DNA of 64,000 nucleotides from Plenodomus lindquistii (lineage: Eukaryota; Ascomycota; Dothideomycetes; Pleosporales; Leptosphaeriaceae). Under the pieces are notes generated by a model. That model ran no database searches. It was not told where the DNA came from and was given only the letters and a program-made list of their open reading frames with translations. The stretch is from the NCBI GenBank assembly GCA_025504975.1, contig JANUWI010000002.1, positions 310,001 through 374,000 of the forward strand, read 5' to 3'. The first letter of the stretch is position 1; each line of letters begins with the position of its first letter. The position numbers were made by a program, and so were the translations under genes. Of the stretch, positions 1 to 10,676 are shown piece after piece.

Positions 1-8
1 TTGGTGGA

Positions 9-9
9 G

Positions 10-40
<31 letters not shown>
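9..40. repeat. AAGC tetranucleotide microsatellite
   Basis: About seven to eight perfect tandem copies of a CAAG/AAGC unit next to the left edge of the window. Simple sequence repeat with no coding context. Confidence 0.9.
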
Positions 41-295
41 CCTTGTGGCATGGCGCAGCTGAGAAAGTAGGTTAGGCACCTGCATGTTGGTGTAGCGATA
101 TTGCTGCACGATGAAGAATCTCAATGTCACCGTATCTTTTTCTGCGTTTGGATCCTGGTTCCTGGTACCATATTTTGAATGTTGCCTGTTAGACGCGGCG
201 GCGCTGTACCGTACCGTACCTGCATGGTGGTGGCCTGGCATGTAGGTGTGTATGTATGTGTGTACTCCACTCGCGCGGTTAGCATGTCGCACACG

Positions 296-328
296 GGAGG
301 CTGAGAGGCTGAGAGGCTGAGAGGCTGG
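296..328. repeat. GAGAGGCT octamer tandem repeat
   Basis: Four consecutive near-identical eight-base units (GAGAGGCT), a short minisatellite in non-coding DNA. Confidence 0.85.
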
Positions 329-1481
329 AAAAAGTGGACTCGACGATAGCATGTATTGTGTCACATGAACAGTCTAGAGTACAGATGGACGACGCGATGC
401 TGCGTGCAACGAGAGCCAACGCATACTTTTCGAAAGCGGATTATCGTCTGCTCCCCTTGCGCTATTCTCCGGTACCATAAGCTTTACTGTGGATTCTTGT
501 GCAAAGTGGCACGGATCTGACAGGCTGATGGTACGACGAAGCAACGCAACGCTGTCTCGATGTTGATGGGCTGTCGGCTCGTCAACTTGGTCACGGCGGT
601 GAGGTGGAGGCATGTTGACTAGACGATCTCATGCAGTCCATGTCTTCCTCCACAAGCTGAAAGTATTGCGACACGCTTCGAGATCGTGGCGGTGAAGTGA
701 GTGGTTATCCTTGCCTTGTGATTAAACTATGTGCACCGTATCGGCTTCGCATCTGCACCAATCGATTGCTGGTAGGTTTATAGAGCTCTTTCCAGGGGGG
801 TGCATGATGGGCATTTCCATTGTTGCGGTACTACTGATGTTATTGATATTTGGCGCAAATCGAGTGATAGACTTTGCTCCATGTTCACAAAGAGCTGGAT
901 AGGCACAGCTATACGAATTGACAATATTTGTGCATCCACTCCATGTCGTTACACGTAATTGACTTTGCGTGATTGCTTGCGTGGATTTGCTGGGGCATGG
1001 CTCCATGCCAACTTTTTCCTGGGTATCTCTGGTAGACTGTGATGATCCACAGAGCTTAGGAATAGTCGCGTTGGGGTCTGAGCGATGCTGCCGTAGTTGA
1101 CACTGCTATGATATATCGATGAATGATATCACCGAAGGTCAGTACTCCCGTTCTTACTTCAGACACATGTGCTGTAGGAGTAGAGAGGACATTGTATTCG
1201 TCTTGTTTGATTCCATTGTCTCCTGTCTCCATGAAGGCCCAAGCGTCATGCTCCTTGGATGAGCTGGGGACTTGATTAGTACAAACTCCTTCATTGGCAG
1301 CCTCAAGGCATGACCCGCCTGGTAAGCGGGCACAACTCTGAAGTCCAAGTGCGCAACAAACATGGACTCGAAGCTTGGACGTGATACTTTGGTACTTTGT
1401 GGTATTCCATATGTACAGCTCTTCTTCATATGAGAGTCGAATCAACCGGTACGCCCAGACCTTGCTCATCTTCTGCCATGC

Positions 1482-1787
1482 TTAGTGCGCTCCCTCATCG
1501 TGATGTGCGTGGTCGTCCTTCCACAGAAGCTGTTCGGCGATACAGTATCCGGCGAATGCGACGGTGGCTATGCCGAGGCCAGGGAAGGAGCCCTTGAAGC
1601 GGTTGAAGCGGGTGAATGGCCCCGTGTACCGCCATTGCTCACTGAGCAGCGTCAGTATGTCATGTCATGTGGGTATCGGCTGTGGACGAGCGTACTATCG
1701 AGCCCATGGGTCGCCCTGGGTGCCTCGGCCGGCAGCCGCGGCGAACTTCTTGGGGTCAAAGCCGGTGATGGAGGGGCGCGGTGCCAT
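1482..1787 (-). CDS. NADH:ubiquinone oxidoreductase subunit NDUFB3/B12-like
   Basis: Small accessory subunit of mitochondrial complex I, expected in the membrane arm of the inner mitochondrial membrane. I built it from two exons: 1696-1787 and 1482-1641, separated by a 54-nt intron (1642-1695, GTACGC...CAG). The joined frame is 83 residues. It starts MAPRPSITGFDPKKF, passes through DPWARYEQWRYTGPFTRFNR across the splice junction, has one hydrophobic stretch (LGIATVAFAGYCIA), and ends in the His-rich tail DDHAHHDEGAH. The W-R-x-x-G-x-F-T/S-x-x-N-R pattern followed by a single membrane anchor is what I know of the NDUFB3/B12 family, and the length fits fungal members. The ATG at 1787 is the first Met of the conserved part. 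The gene is too short and split to stand out as an open frame. It is head-to-head with POP2. Confidence 0.85.
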
Positions 1788-2265
1788 GATGGGAGCTGTG
1801 CCGGTCAGCTGGATGGGTCGTCGGGGGAGTCGAGTATGCCAATTGGGGTGTTGTAGAGAGATGACGTACTGTGGGAGCCTCTGATTGCGACGTGGGGGAG
1901 GCGCAACGGTTGGCGAGGCGGATATGGGGAAGTCGAGATGCAGCGTCGTGAGCGCGCGCATGGCCTTGGCACAGATCACGCTTGGGATCTGCGCCGACGT
2001 GAGCCATCCATGCTACGGTACACTACTCGGCCATCACCACAGCCACCCTTCGCCGCCCATCGCTCTCCGCCCTTGTGTCGCTCGTGACTATTATTTGCCT
2101 AGTAGAACTGTTCGCTGTCCAGATAACCTTCTGTGGTCTGTAAGCTGTTCTGCCACAAGACGGCCTTGGAGGCGCATCCACAGCCCCAACGAGAGACGGC
2201 GCACGACCTGCACGCCGACCGTCGCCTATCGCCTACGGCCACGCACACGCACACGCACACACACG
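1788..2265. promoter_or_regulatory. Divergent promoter between NDUFB3-like gene and POP2
   Basis: 478 bp between two start codons in opposite orientation. It ends in a CA/CGCA-rich microsatellite (about 2240-2264) immediately upstream of the POP2 start, so that repeat probably lies in its 5' UTR. Confidence 0.6.
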
Positions 2266-3942
2266 ATGCCGCCTCACGGGGGCAGATTTCCGGGGCACAA
2301 CCTGTCCAACCCCTTCGCACACCTCCCGGGCCCGATGCCGCAACAGCAAGCACCGCTCCACCCGCAACATGCGCAAACAATGCAACACCCGGGCTTTGGC
2401 GGGGCCACACCGGGCCACAACCTCAACCTCTTTGGCCAGCACCAGAGCGGCTTCCAGTCAAACGCAGGCCTCGGCGGTGGACTGGGCGGCGCGGGATTGG
2501 GTGCTGCCGCCGCGCTGGGAGGGGCAGGAGGGGGGACGGGCCTCGACGGCCACGAAGCGCGCATGCGGTTTGCCCATGGCGCCCAACTACAGGAGAACGC
2601 TGTCCGTGGGCACGAGGGCGCCAAAGGGGCCGCCGGGCAGCGCATCCGTGATGTCTGGCGGGGGAACCTGCACCAAGAGATGGATCTGCTTCGCTCACTC
2701 ATTGACCAGTATCCCTACATCAGTATGGTGAGTGTGTTCCAGTCAGTTGCCAATCAGCTGAGGAGAGTTTGTTTGTTTGTCCATGTGCGCCGTCTCTGAT
2801 GTGTGCCAAGTGTTCCATCAATGGTGGCAGGACACATCTTCTTTCTGTGGTAGCTTGTCTTTTGTGCTGCAATCCTCCTTCTTCCTTTTATGCTCACACT
2901 TTAGCAGGACACCGAGTTCCCCGGCGTCGTTGCGCGCCCCATCGGCGACTTCAACTCAAAAGCCTCATATCACTACCAGACAGTGCGGTGCAATGTCGAC
3001 CTCCTCAAGATAATACAACTCGGCATCACACTCTTCTCCGTACAGGGCGAGGTCCCACCACCACACCTCGACATTTCCACATTAAGCTACCAACCCAAAT
3101 CATTACAACGCTACTCTAACAACATCGTCGTCTGTCCCTGCACTTGGACTTTCAACTTCCAATTCTCCCTCGATGAAGACATGTACAATGAGGAGTCGAT
3201 ACAAATGTTGAAGAAATCTGGTGCCGACTTTGAAAAGCACAACACCCAGGGCATCGACCCACAGGAATTCGGCTCGCTACTGATAACTTCAGGAATGACT
3301 CTCACAGACGACGTCAACTGGATATCCTTTCATTCTGGCTACGACTTTGCCTATCTCGTCAAGATGCTCACCGCTCAGCCGTTACCCGAAGACGAAGACT
3401 CGTATAGAAAACTTGTCAAGATCTTCTTTCCACGATTGCTAGACGTCAAGTACCTTTGGCGGCATGCGAACAACATGGTCCGGCGCGGTGTCATAGGCTC
3501 CACTGCAACCAACATTCTCAACAACCTGGGAACGAAGTCGGGGCTCCAAGATCTCGCCGATGAGCTTGGCTGCCAACGCGTCGGCAACTCGCACACCGCC
3601 GGATCGGATGCATGGCTCACAGGCACCGTCTTCTGGGACATGAGGAAAAAGATCTTCGACAGCAATGTTCCTGATGAGATGAACGGCCAGATGTGGGGTC
3701 TCACAGGCGTCGGTCCACCAGCAAGCGCTACGGCTCAAGCTGCTGTTCTAGCTGCACAAGGCGCGCAGACTCTTACTGGGTTCCAAGGATTAAACGGTAG
3801 GTTCGAGTTCCACCCTGGCCAAGCGAGGCACGGCGATGGACCAAGTACGCCAACGAATCATCCAGCAGGTTTAGCATCGACGCCGGGACCTTCACAAGGG
3901 ATGATGACTCCAGGCCAATATGGGGGCTACGGCGGCAAGTAG
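2266..3942 (+). CDS. POP2: CCR4-NOT deadenylase subunit CAF1/POP2
   Basis: Poly(A)-specific 3'-5' exonuclease of the CCR4-NOT complex, which shortens mRNA tails in the cytoplasm. Exons 2266-2727 and 2908-3942 give 498 residues; the 180-nt intron interrupts the catalytic motif, so the first exon ends ISM and the second begins DTEFPG. The N-terminal 120 residues are Gly/Gln/Pro-rich and probably disordered. The RNase D-type DEDDh core follows: DTE at about 155-157, the GYDFAYLV region, LDVKYLW, and the terminal HTAGSD motif. The start is the ATG in the CA-rich leader, because the open frame further upstream lacks coding character. An insert of about 30 residues separates GEVPPP from TWTFNFQF; I found no splice signals to remove it. 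The C-terminus is low-complexity and ends QYGGYGGK. Downstream the same frame stays coding-like past the stop (see findings). Confidence 0.93.
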
Positions 3943-4611
3943 CATGCTCTGCCTAATATCCATGCTGGGCGTATGTTCTCAGTGGCGGAGAAGCAGTCTA
4001 AAACATCAGATACCCAAGCACCCGATTCGCAATTGCGCGATCAATTTTCAAGTCCGTTACGTCCGTTGCCTCATTCGTCGTTAAATGTGTCATCTTTACC
4101 CTTTGTTCCATCTGCTCGTTCTCAACATTTCATTCCGGGGCAGAGTCGTCAGCAGGCGTCGGCGTTCACACAGGCTCGGCCGCCTGCACAGATATCGGCA
4201 TCTCAACAGGCTTTGCCATATCAACAAGTATCTTACAACGGACCATCGATCAACCCCGTACCGCAGCTACCACAGCAAGGGCGTCAACAGGCAGCGCAAT
4301 CGTTACCACCACGACCTCAAAGCCATTCACGGTTCGATCCACAGTAGAGTCATGGGTCACCGTCTTTCACAACTGGTCACCATCAATTTCCCAGGCACCA
4401 ACAATTTCCCCAGACTCACCACCAACAGTTTTCCCAGATTCCTTACCGTCCAAATCGACGTCCTGTCCCACGCCAACAGCGACCCCCTCCCAGACCGGTT
4501 CTTGCTCGGGCATCCCCATCGTCACTAGCCCGGTGGTTTCCCCCACAGGCTACCTATAACCCTACGCCTGTCATATCACCATCAGCTGCTTTTGTGCCTC
4601 TCGGCACTTAG
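3943..4611 (+). other. In-frame coding-like extension downstream of the POP2 stop
   Basis: After the UAG at 3940-3942, the POP2 frame stays open to a second UAG (4345-4347) and then to a third (4609-4611). The translation is Gln/Pro/Ser-rich and looks like a natural low-complexity tail (for example QQALPYQQVSYNG, HHQFPRHQQFPQ), not random 3' UTR. It could be an alternative C-terminal extension reached by splicing or readthrough, a decayed part of the gene, or a chance frame. I tried a GT-AG intron across the first UAG (3939-3982), but it shifts the frame into an early stop. Confidence 0.4.
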
Positions 4612-5030
4612 CCAGTGTCGCAAACAGGGGTGCTCAGTCACCCGAAGACCTGATGCAGTTGGCATGACCTTGGAAGTCATGTCGGTGCATAGGTGAAGCG
4701 CCGGCTGTTGTATGTACGGATGGGTTTGCAGGGCGATGGATTGTCGGAGGGGTGCTGAAATGATGGCGGAAGGTTGCAAGGAGATATTGATCGAGGGTGG
4801 GGGGTCTCGATGATGAACTGGATATCAAGTAGTCCTGAAGGGGGGATCCATAGCTAATAATTATACTCGGTATTTGCACGCAGAGGTTATCAGTAGAACG
4901 GCGTTATGTTGGCAGTTCAGGGGTGCTACAAAAAGACACGCCTTGAGTGACGGGGAGAAACTGCTATTGCAAATTGCATTCGTTCTGTCGAATCATCTGT
5001 AGACGGAATATCGCATATAAGAAAAAATGT
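4612..5030. other. Intergenic region between POP2 tail and RPF1
   Basis: Convergent 3' ends, about 420 bp. No gene, repeat or structured element recognised. Confidence 0.5.
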
Positions 5031-6420
5031 CTACATGTTGAACCTTGTACGCTGCTTCTCCATCCTGCCCTTCCACTGCCACTCCTGTCCACTCTTGAAC
5101 TGAATACCACGGTCTATGCGGCGAAGCTTGAGCGTCATGCGCGGTCTAGTAAAGAATCATTAGCAAGCATTCCCATTACACAGAATAAACCAAATGCACT
5201 CACCCAATCTCCTGCATACCAACCTTGACATCCTCAACGCCCTGCAACGGCTTCCCATCATTCCCCAAAATCGGTTTCTCGCTCTCCCTCTTATCGCGAA
5301 ACACATATCTATGTCTACGAACAAAGATATAATCACGCTGATTATGCAACGTCAACACCTGTCTGCCCTCTAGTTCCGGTGTAGCAGGAAACAAGCCCTT
5401 GAACAGATGCGCAGTCAAGATACCCAGGGGGGTTTTGAAATTGTTGAGGATGAGTTCGGGGTAGTGGCCCGTGTCGTTTGCGTGGCGGGGCAGTTTCTTG
5501 CCTTCGATCCAGTTTGTGACGCTGAAGTGGAAGTGGGGGCCCGAGGGGAGGTGGATGATGTCGAGGCCGTCTGGTTTCTTTTCGTGCTCGGCTTGCATGA
5601 GGACGACGAGGGCCGTGTATTCGCGTGCCGAGGCGAATTGCGCGATTTCGCGCACAGAGTACTTGTGTGCGTGGAAGTTTGCGGTGCGTCGGATGTAGGT
5701 GCTGTTTGGGAAGAGGGAGGTGAGGATGTCGGCTTCTTTGTGGAGGGTCGAGTTTATGGAGGTTGTGATGAGGATTTTGGGCTCGGGTTGGGGGTCGAAG
5801 AGTTGGGGGAATTTTTGCTTGAGGAATTCGGGGGAGAGCTCGAGGTTGGTGGCTGTCGAGGTGGTGGGGCTGGCGTCGCGTTTGCGGGGGTCGGGCTTGG
5901 TTTTGCTCTTTCTTGAAGGCGCGGAGTTTGTGTCGGAGTCGAGATCCGAGTCGGATGAGTCGAGGTCAGAGTCGGATGAGTCCAACATGCTGTCGGCGTC
6001 GTCGTCTTCCAACTCGCCATCAGAGTTGCCCACCTTCTCTATCCGCTCTGCCTTTTTCAGCTTGGCCAGGACGCCCTCCTCCTCGTCTTCCTCGGCGTCT
6101 TCTCCTTTTTGCTCGGCTTCTTCTTGCTCCATCTTTCTCCTCTTGGCCAGTCTCTCTACATCGACTGCCCAGCCCAGCGCATCTTCCTCATCACCAACGG
6201 GCTCGTCGTCCCATACTCGCTTGCTGTCGATTGTGGCTGGTACGTTGCGCGCATGACGGTCTTCTCGAAGGGAAGGATCTTTCTGCTCCTCGCGCTTGCG
6301 ACGGTGCCTGAGGTCTCGTTTATCGGCTTCGCGCGCCTTCTTGATCGAAAGAAAGGCAGCTTGTCGGCGCAATTTGTTCTTGGGCTTGAAGCCAGTCGGG
6401 ACACTGGGCGTAAAGGCCAT
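5031..6420 (-). CDS. RPF1: Brix-domain ribosome production factor 1 (RPF1)
   Basis: Nucleolar assembly factor for the large (60S) ribosomal subunit. Exons 5204-6420 and 5031-5145, with a 58-nt intron (5146-5203, GTGAGT...TACTAG), give 443 residues. The second exon restores the conserved end of the family, reading EIGPRMTLKLRRIDRG and then a basic tail ending RTRFNM. The N-terminal part is basic (RRKREEQKDPS), followed by a long acidic segment with repeated SDSDLDSS units around residues 160-185. The Brix domain runs from about residue 225 (KILITTS) to about 420, with HLPSGPHFHFSV, LNNF and HNQRDYIFVRRHRY visible. I chose the Met in MAFTPSVPTGF because the 46 codons upstream in the same frame look like leader sequence. 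It is head-to-head with glycyl-tRNA synthetase. Confidence 0.93.
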
Positions 6421-6889
6421 TGTGAGACACTGCTGGTTCACAGTATGCGACTGTGTATACGCTGGTGTGTCTGAGGGACAGTCGAGGTATGGCCGTGCAC
6501 GAGCGCTTCGTGGTGTTGTCTCTGCACGTCGACTTGCTTGAACTTTTCGGTGGAGCACGGCGTTTTCTTCCTCCGACCATCAGATCTGCGAACTCTTGGC
6601 GCGGGCCATGCTTCAGTCTGCGAGTTCATCGCTCGTCAGACAATGGACGAGTGAATTGTATTGCAATTGTACATAGCAGCAATTCGTCACTCTCTACGCG
6701 CTGTCCTCCTCTCGCATGCGAGGAGACGCAAAGTGCATGCGCCAGCTGCTGTTGCTGTCGCGCGCCTGCTGTCGTTCTGCGCGTCCATTTAGTGCCCCGC
6801 CGCCCTCATTTATTTCCCCCAGTCGCACCTTCACCACGACTGCCCCTCACCACCGCTACCAAGTGCCACAAAGAAAAGTCCCGGCCAAC
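6421..6889. promoter_or_regulatory. Divergent promoter between RPF1 and glycyl-tRNA synthetase
   Basis: 469 bp separates the start codons of two translation-related genes in opposite orientation. It is pyrimidine-rich close to the synthetase start, as is common in fungal 5' UTRs. No specific factor site is claimed. Confidence 0.6.
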
Positions 6890-9067
6890 ATGCCGTCCGA
6901 AATGACCACGCTCAAGGGCGAGCCCTTTGACCGGGCTGCGCTCGAGTCCCTGGTCAAGGTATGCGCCCATGCGACCATGCCCCCGCGGGAGTCACACTGA
7001 TCATTCGCAGCGCCGTCACTTCTTCATGCCCGCCTTCGGAATCTACGGTGGTGTCGCCGGCCTCTACGACTATGGCCCGGCCGGAACCGCGCTTACAGAC
7101 AACATCGTCGATGTGTGGAAGCGACACTTTGTGCTGGAGGAGGACATGCTGCAGGGTAGAGGCACCCACGACCACACCCACGAGGCCAATGCGACTGACA
7201 CATGACAGTCGACTGCACCATGCTCACCACCCACGAAGTCCTCAAGACCTCTGGCCACGTCGACAAGTTCGCCGACTGGATGTGCAAGGATCCCAAGACG
7301 GGCGAGATCTTCCGCGCCGACCATCTCGTCGAGGAGGTGCTCGAGGCCAGGCTGAAGGGCGACAAGGAGGCGCGTGGCCAGAAGCTAGAGCCCGAGGCGG
7401 AAGACCCCAAGAAAAAGAAGAAGAAGGTCAAGAACATCGCCGCGGTCAAGTTGGATGATGCAGTCGTGAAGGAGATTGAGGAGGTGCTCGCACAAATTGA
7501 CAACTACAATGGCGAAGAGCTCGGCCAGCTCATGAAGAAGTACAACATCAGGAACCCCGCCAACGATGGTGAGCTCCAGCCTCCAGTTGCCTTCAACCTC
7601 ATGTTCCAGACCTCCATCGGGCCCTCTTCCAACATGCCCGCATTCCTGCGCCCAGAGACCGCTCAGGGCCAGTTCGTAAACTTCCAAAACCTCCTCGAGG
7701 ACAACCAGCAACAAATGCCTTTCGCGTCCGCTTCCATTGGCAAGTCCTTCCGCAACGAAATCTCCCCACGATCCGGCCTCCTGCGTGTGCGCGAATTCCT
7801 TATGGCCGAAATCGAGCACTTTGTCGACCCTGAAGGTGGCAAGAAGCACCCCCGCTTCGAAGAGGTCAAGGACGTCGAGCTCGAGCTGCTCAACCGCGAC
7901 GTACAACTAGCTGGCAAGACCACTGTGGAAACTACCAAGATTGGCAAGGCCGTGGAAACTGGTCTCGTCGACAACGAGACGCTCGGCTACTTCCTGGCCC
8001 GCATCCAGCTGTTCCTCCTCAAGATCGGGATTGATCCAAAGAAGATTCGATTCAGGCAGCACATGGCAAACGAGATGGCACATTACGCCGCGGACTGCTG
8101 GGACGCCGAGTTGCTCACATCATATGGCTGGATAGAGTGTGTGGGTTGCGCTGACCGCAGCGCATACGATCTGACAGTGCACATGAAGAAGACTGGTGCG
8201 CCTCTCTTCGTCCGTGAGCCAAGAAAAGAGCCTCTGAAGATCGAGGAGTGGCAATACGATCTCGACAAGAAGAGCTTTGGCCAAAAGTTCAAGAAAGATG
8301 GCAAGACAGTTGAAGCTGCCATTGACGCACTTACCCAGGATGTTCGTGAGAAACTGTCATTAGACCTAGAAAAGGAAGGCAAAATCATTCTCGACGTCCC
8401 TGGCGTTGGCGACGGCAAGGTCGAGGTACCCAAGGAGATTATCAAGCTCGAGAAGCGCACAAGAGTCGAGAACGTTAGGGAATACACACCAAACGTCATC
8501 GAGCCTTCCTTCGGTATTGGTCGCATCTTCTATGTAAGTTCCGTTACAAGATGTCGTCATGTTACAGTGCTAACTTCATAGGCCCTCTGTGAACACGTCT
8601 ACTGGACTCGTGAGCAAGACAAAGCTCGCGGGGTCCTCTCTTTCCCGCCGGCTGTGGCCCCCACAAAAGTCCTTATTGTGCCTCTCAGCTCTCATACAGA
8701 CTTCGCACCATTCGTGCAGACTCTGCGTAGTAAATTGAGGGCCATGGGAATTTCCAGCCGTATCGATGCCTCTGGTGCTTCTATCGGCAAGCGATACTCG
8801 GTAAGCCGCAACCTAGAGCCGACAGAATCGACCAGTGCTAACAGATTTCAGCGTAACGACGAACTCGGTACACCATTGGGTATCACCGTCGATTTCCAGT
8901 CTGTCAAGGACAACACCTTCACACTTCGAGACCGTGATTCCACAGAGCAGGTTCGAGCTAGTATAGACGAGATCATTGCAGCAATATCAAATATCGTCAG
9001 CGGCTCAGAAAAGTGGACAGATGTTGCTGCGCGTCTCCCAAGGTTTGAGGGCCAGGAGGTAGATTAG
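6890..9067 (+). CDS. GRS1: Glycyl-tRNA synthetase (class II)
   Basis: Charges tRNA-Gly with glycine using ATP; in fungi one gene often serves cytosol and mitochondria. Five exons: 6890-6958, 7011-7155, 7209-8533, 8582-8800 and 8852-9067, encoding 657 residues. Landmarks are the first catalytic-core segment FFMPAFGIYGGVAGLYDYGP, a lysine-rich insert (PKKKKKKVK), the RPETAQGQF motif near residue 219, RNEISPRSGLLRVREF, the C-terminal EPSFGIGRIFY that precedes exon 4, and the anticodon-binding domain with DASGASIGKRYSRNDELGTP. The last intron (8801-8851) is 51 nt long and has no stop in frame, so an unspliced transcript would carry 17 extra residues between KRYS and RNDEL. No clear mitochondrial presequence is seen at the ATG used, so a longer isoform from an upstream start cannot be excluded. 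Confidence 0.95.
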
Positions 9068-10676
9068 ATTATGCATCCACCACACGCACGAAGAGTCTCT
9101 TGCAGTTAAGCGTTATAAACAGAGCGAATGAAGCTGCTGCCACTTTTCTGCTCTTGATTTGAGGGTCATCACTACACATTGGTGGGTACATGTTCCTGTG
9201 CTGATTGCTCCTTCCCGGCCGAACGGGTATCGCATACGCTCCTTCTCTAAAACGCTGCCAAGTCTTGCTGTGCCGCAAACTTACTTCCTAATCTTATGAA
9301 AATGTAACCTAACACAGACCTCCCCTTCGCGGTGCCTTTGTACTCAGCTTTACCGTACCATCCTCGGAGACGTTACGAAATCTCTATGCAAGTATCGTCC
9401 ACCGTTATGATAGCAGCCAAAGTGAGGCGCCACCACCGTGAATTGCTCTTGTCCTTCTCATATTCTATTTGCAAGTCAAGGATGGCCTCCATTTTGCTCC
9501 TGCATTGGCTCTTGACTCATTGACCCAGATAAATCTGCAGCTCCCATGTTGAGCGTCAGCAAGTTACCACTTCCGTCACAGTACATTCGATATGCTAACG
9601 ACCTGCAGAGATGACATGTACACTTGCGGAGAAGAAACGACCACCATCCGCACTGTTGCCCAAGGGTTCCTCGCTGTTGGCCAATCTATCGATGCTTCAT
9701 TCTGCCTTGTCATGGTACTGCTGAACTGACTTGCATGCCTGCCCATGGCTTGGTTAGCCTAATATCACAACAGAACGCCATACACAGTGCACTTGCGTTC
9801 CCAATCTCCGAATCAGTTGGGACGCTGTGTAGGGTGTATTCACAAGACGAGAAGCTTCCAACCTCAAGAGCATAAGCGAAACTGATTTTACTGTATAATC
9901 AGCATGTTGAGCTACACCCAATCTACCGAGATGAGAGCGGGGCACTGGCCCTTTTCGCCTAGTATCCGCGATGAGCTGGACCGCGTGTTGCAGCAAGACG
10001 CTACCCCTCCACCATGCAGTCCGGAACTTGCAAGCACGCCGAAATTGCGATGTAACGTAGCATTCGCTATGAGTACGCTGTGAATAGTAGCCACGCTCGA
10101 GACACTGATCTTCCGTCAATGAAGTGGGCTTCTAGAGCTGAGCGTTGAACGACAGCTTGCCTCTGCTGTCACCGATCTCAATTTAGCGGATTCTGGGTCA
10201 GCGGCATGGATTCCTGCAGCCACCTGCATTATCATATACTGACAATTGCGCTGTGTGCTTGATCCTAGTCATCCAAGCACTTGGTCGACCTTTGATGCGT
10301 CGCTGACCCGACACGACTGCTTGTGGTAAACCCTTACTTCCGGATTCATGTACTGAAAGCGCATTCGACGAATCACCTCGCAAAGGATCCGCCATACAAG
10401 ACTTTATCAAGGATAAGATACGCGGGGGATTCTCAGCTCACGGCGGCTGCCCTTGTCCATCCTGGCCTTGGTTTACCAGAGGACAAGCGCGCCACCAGTC
10501 CACAGCGAACGTCGCCTAAATTCTGCAACCCAAATCATATCATCGCGACGTACATTGTGCGTGCAGCAATTGCCGAGGGGAAAAGGTAAATTAGCGTATC
10601 CCGATGCTTCTTCTACGAAGTTCGTACCATCGCACAGCTTAGCTCTGTGAGACTTACATTTTGCATTCCCGAGTCC
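9068..10676. other. Gene-poor interval, 1.6 kb
   Basis: Only short open frames with no family resemblance or coding-like composition. It lies between the 3' end of the glycyl-tRNA synthetase gene and the LaeA-like methyltransferase, and probably holds the latter's promoter. No transposon or tandem repeat seen. Confidence 0.5.

Larger units (their letters stand above)
1..1481. other. Left-edge intergenic region without a supported gene
   Basis: About 1.5 kb with only short open frames on both strands, none with recognisable domains or coding-like composition. It contains two short tandem repeats (annotated separately). It lies downstream of the complex I subunit gene on the minus strand, so part of it is probably that gene's 3' UTR. 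Confidence 0.6.

Noticed and set aside
3939..3982. 44-nt intron bypassing the POP2 stop
   Set aside because: Has GT, CTAAT and CAG signals, but the spliced frame hits TAA seven codons later and does not join the coding-like extension.
9754..10119. 121-codon minus frame in the 9-10.7 kb gap
   Set aside because: No domain, no hydrophobic or repeat pattern, and average composition; open by chance.
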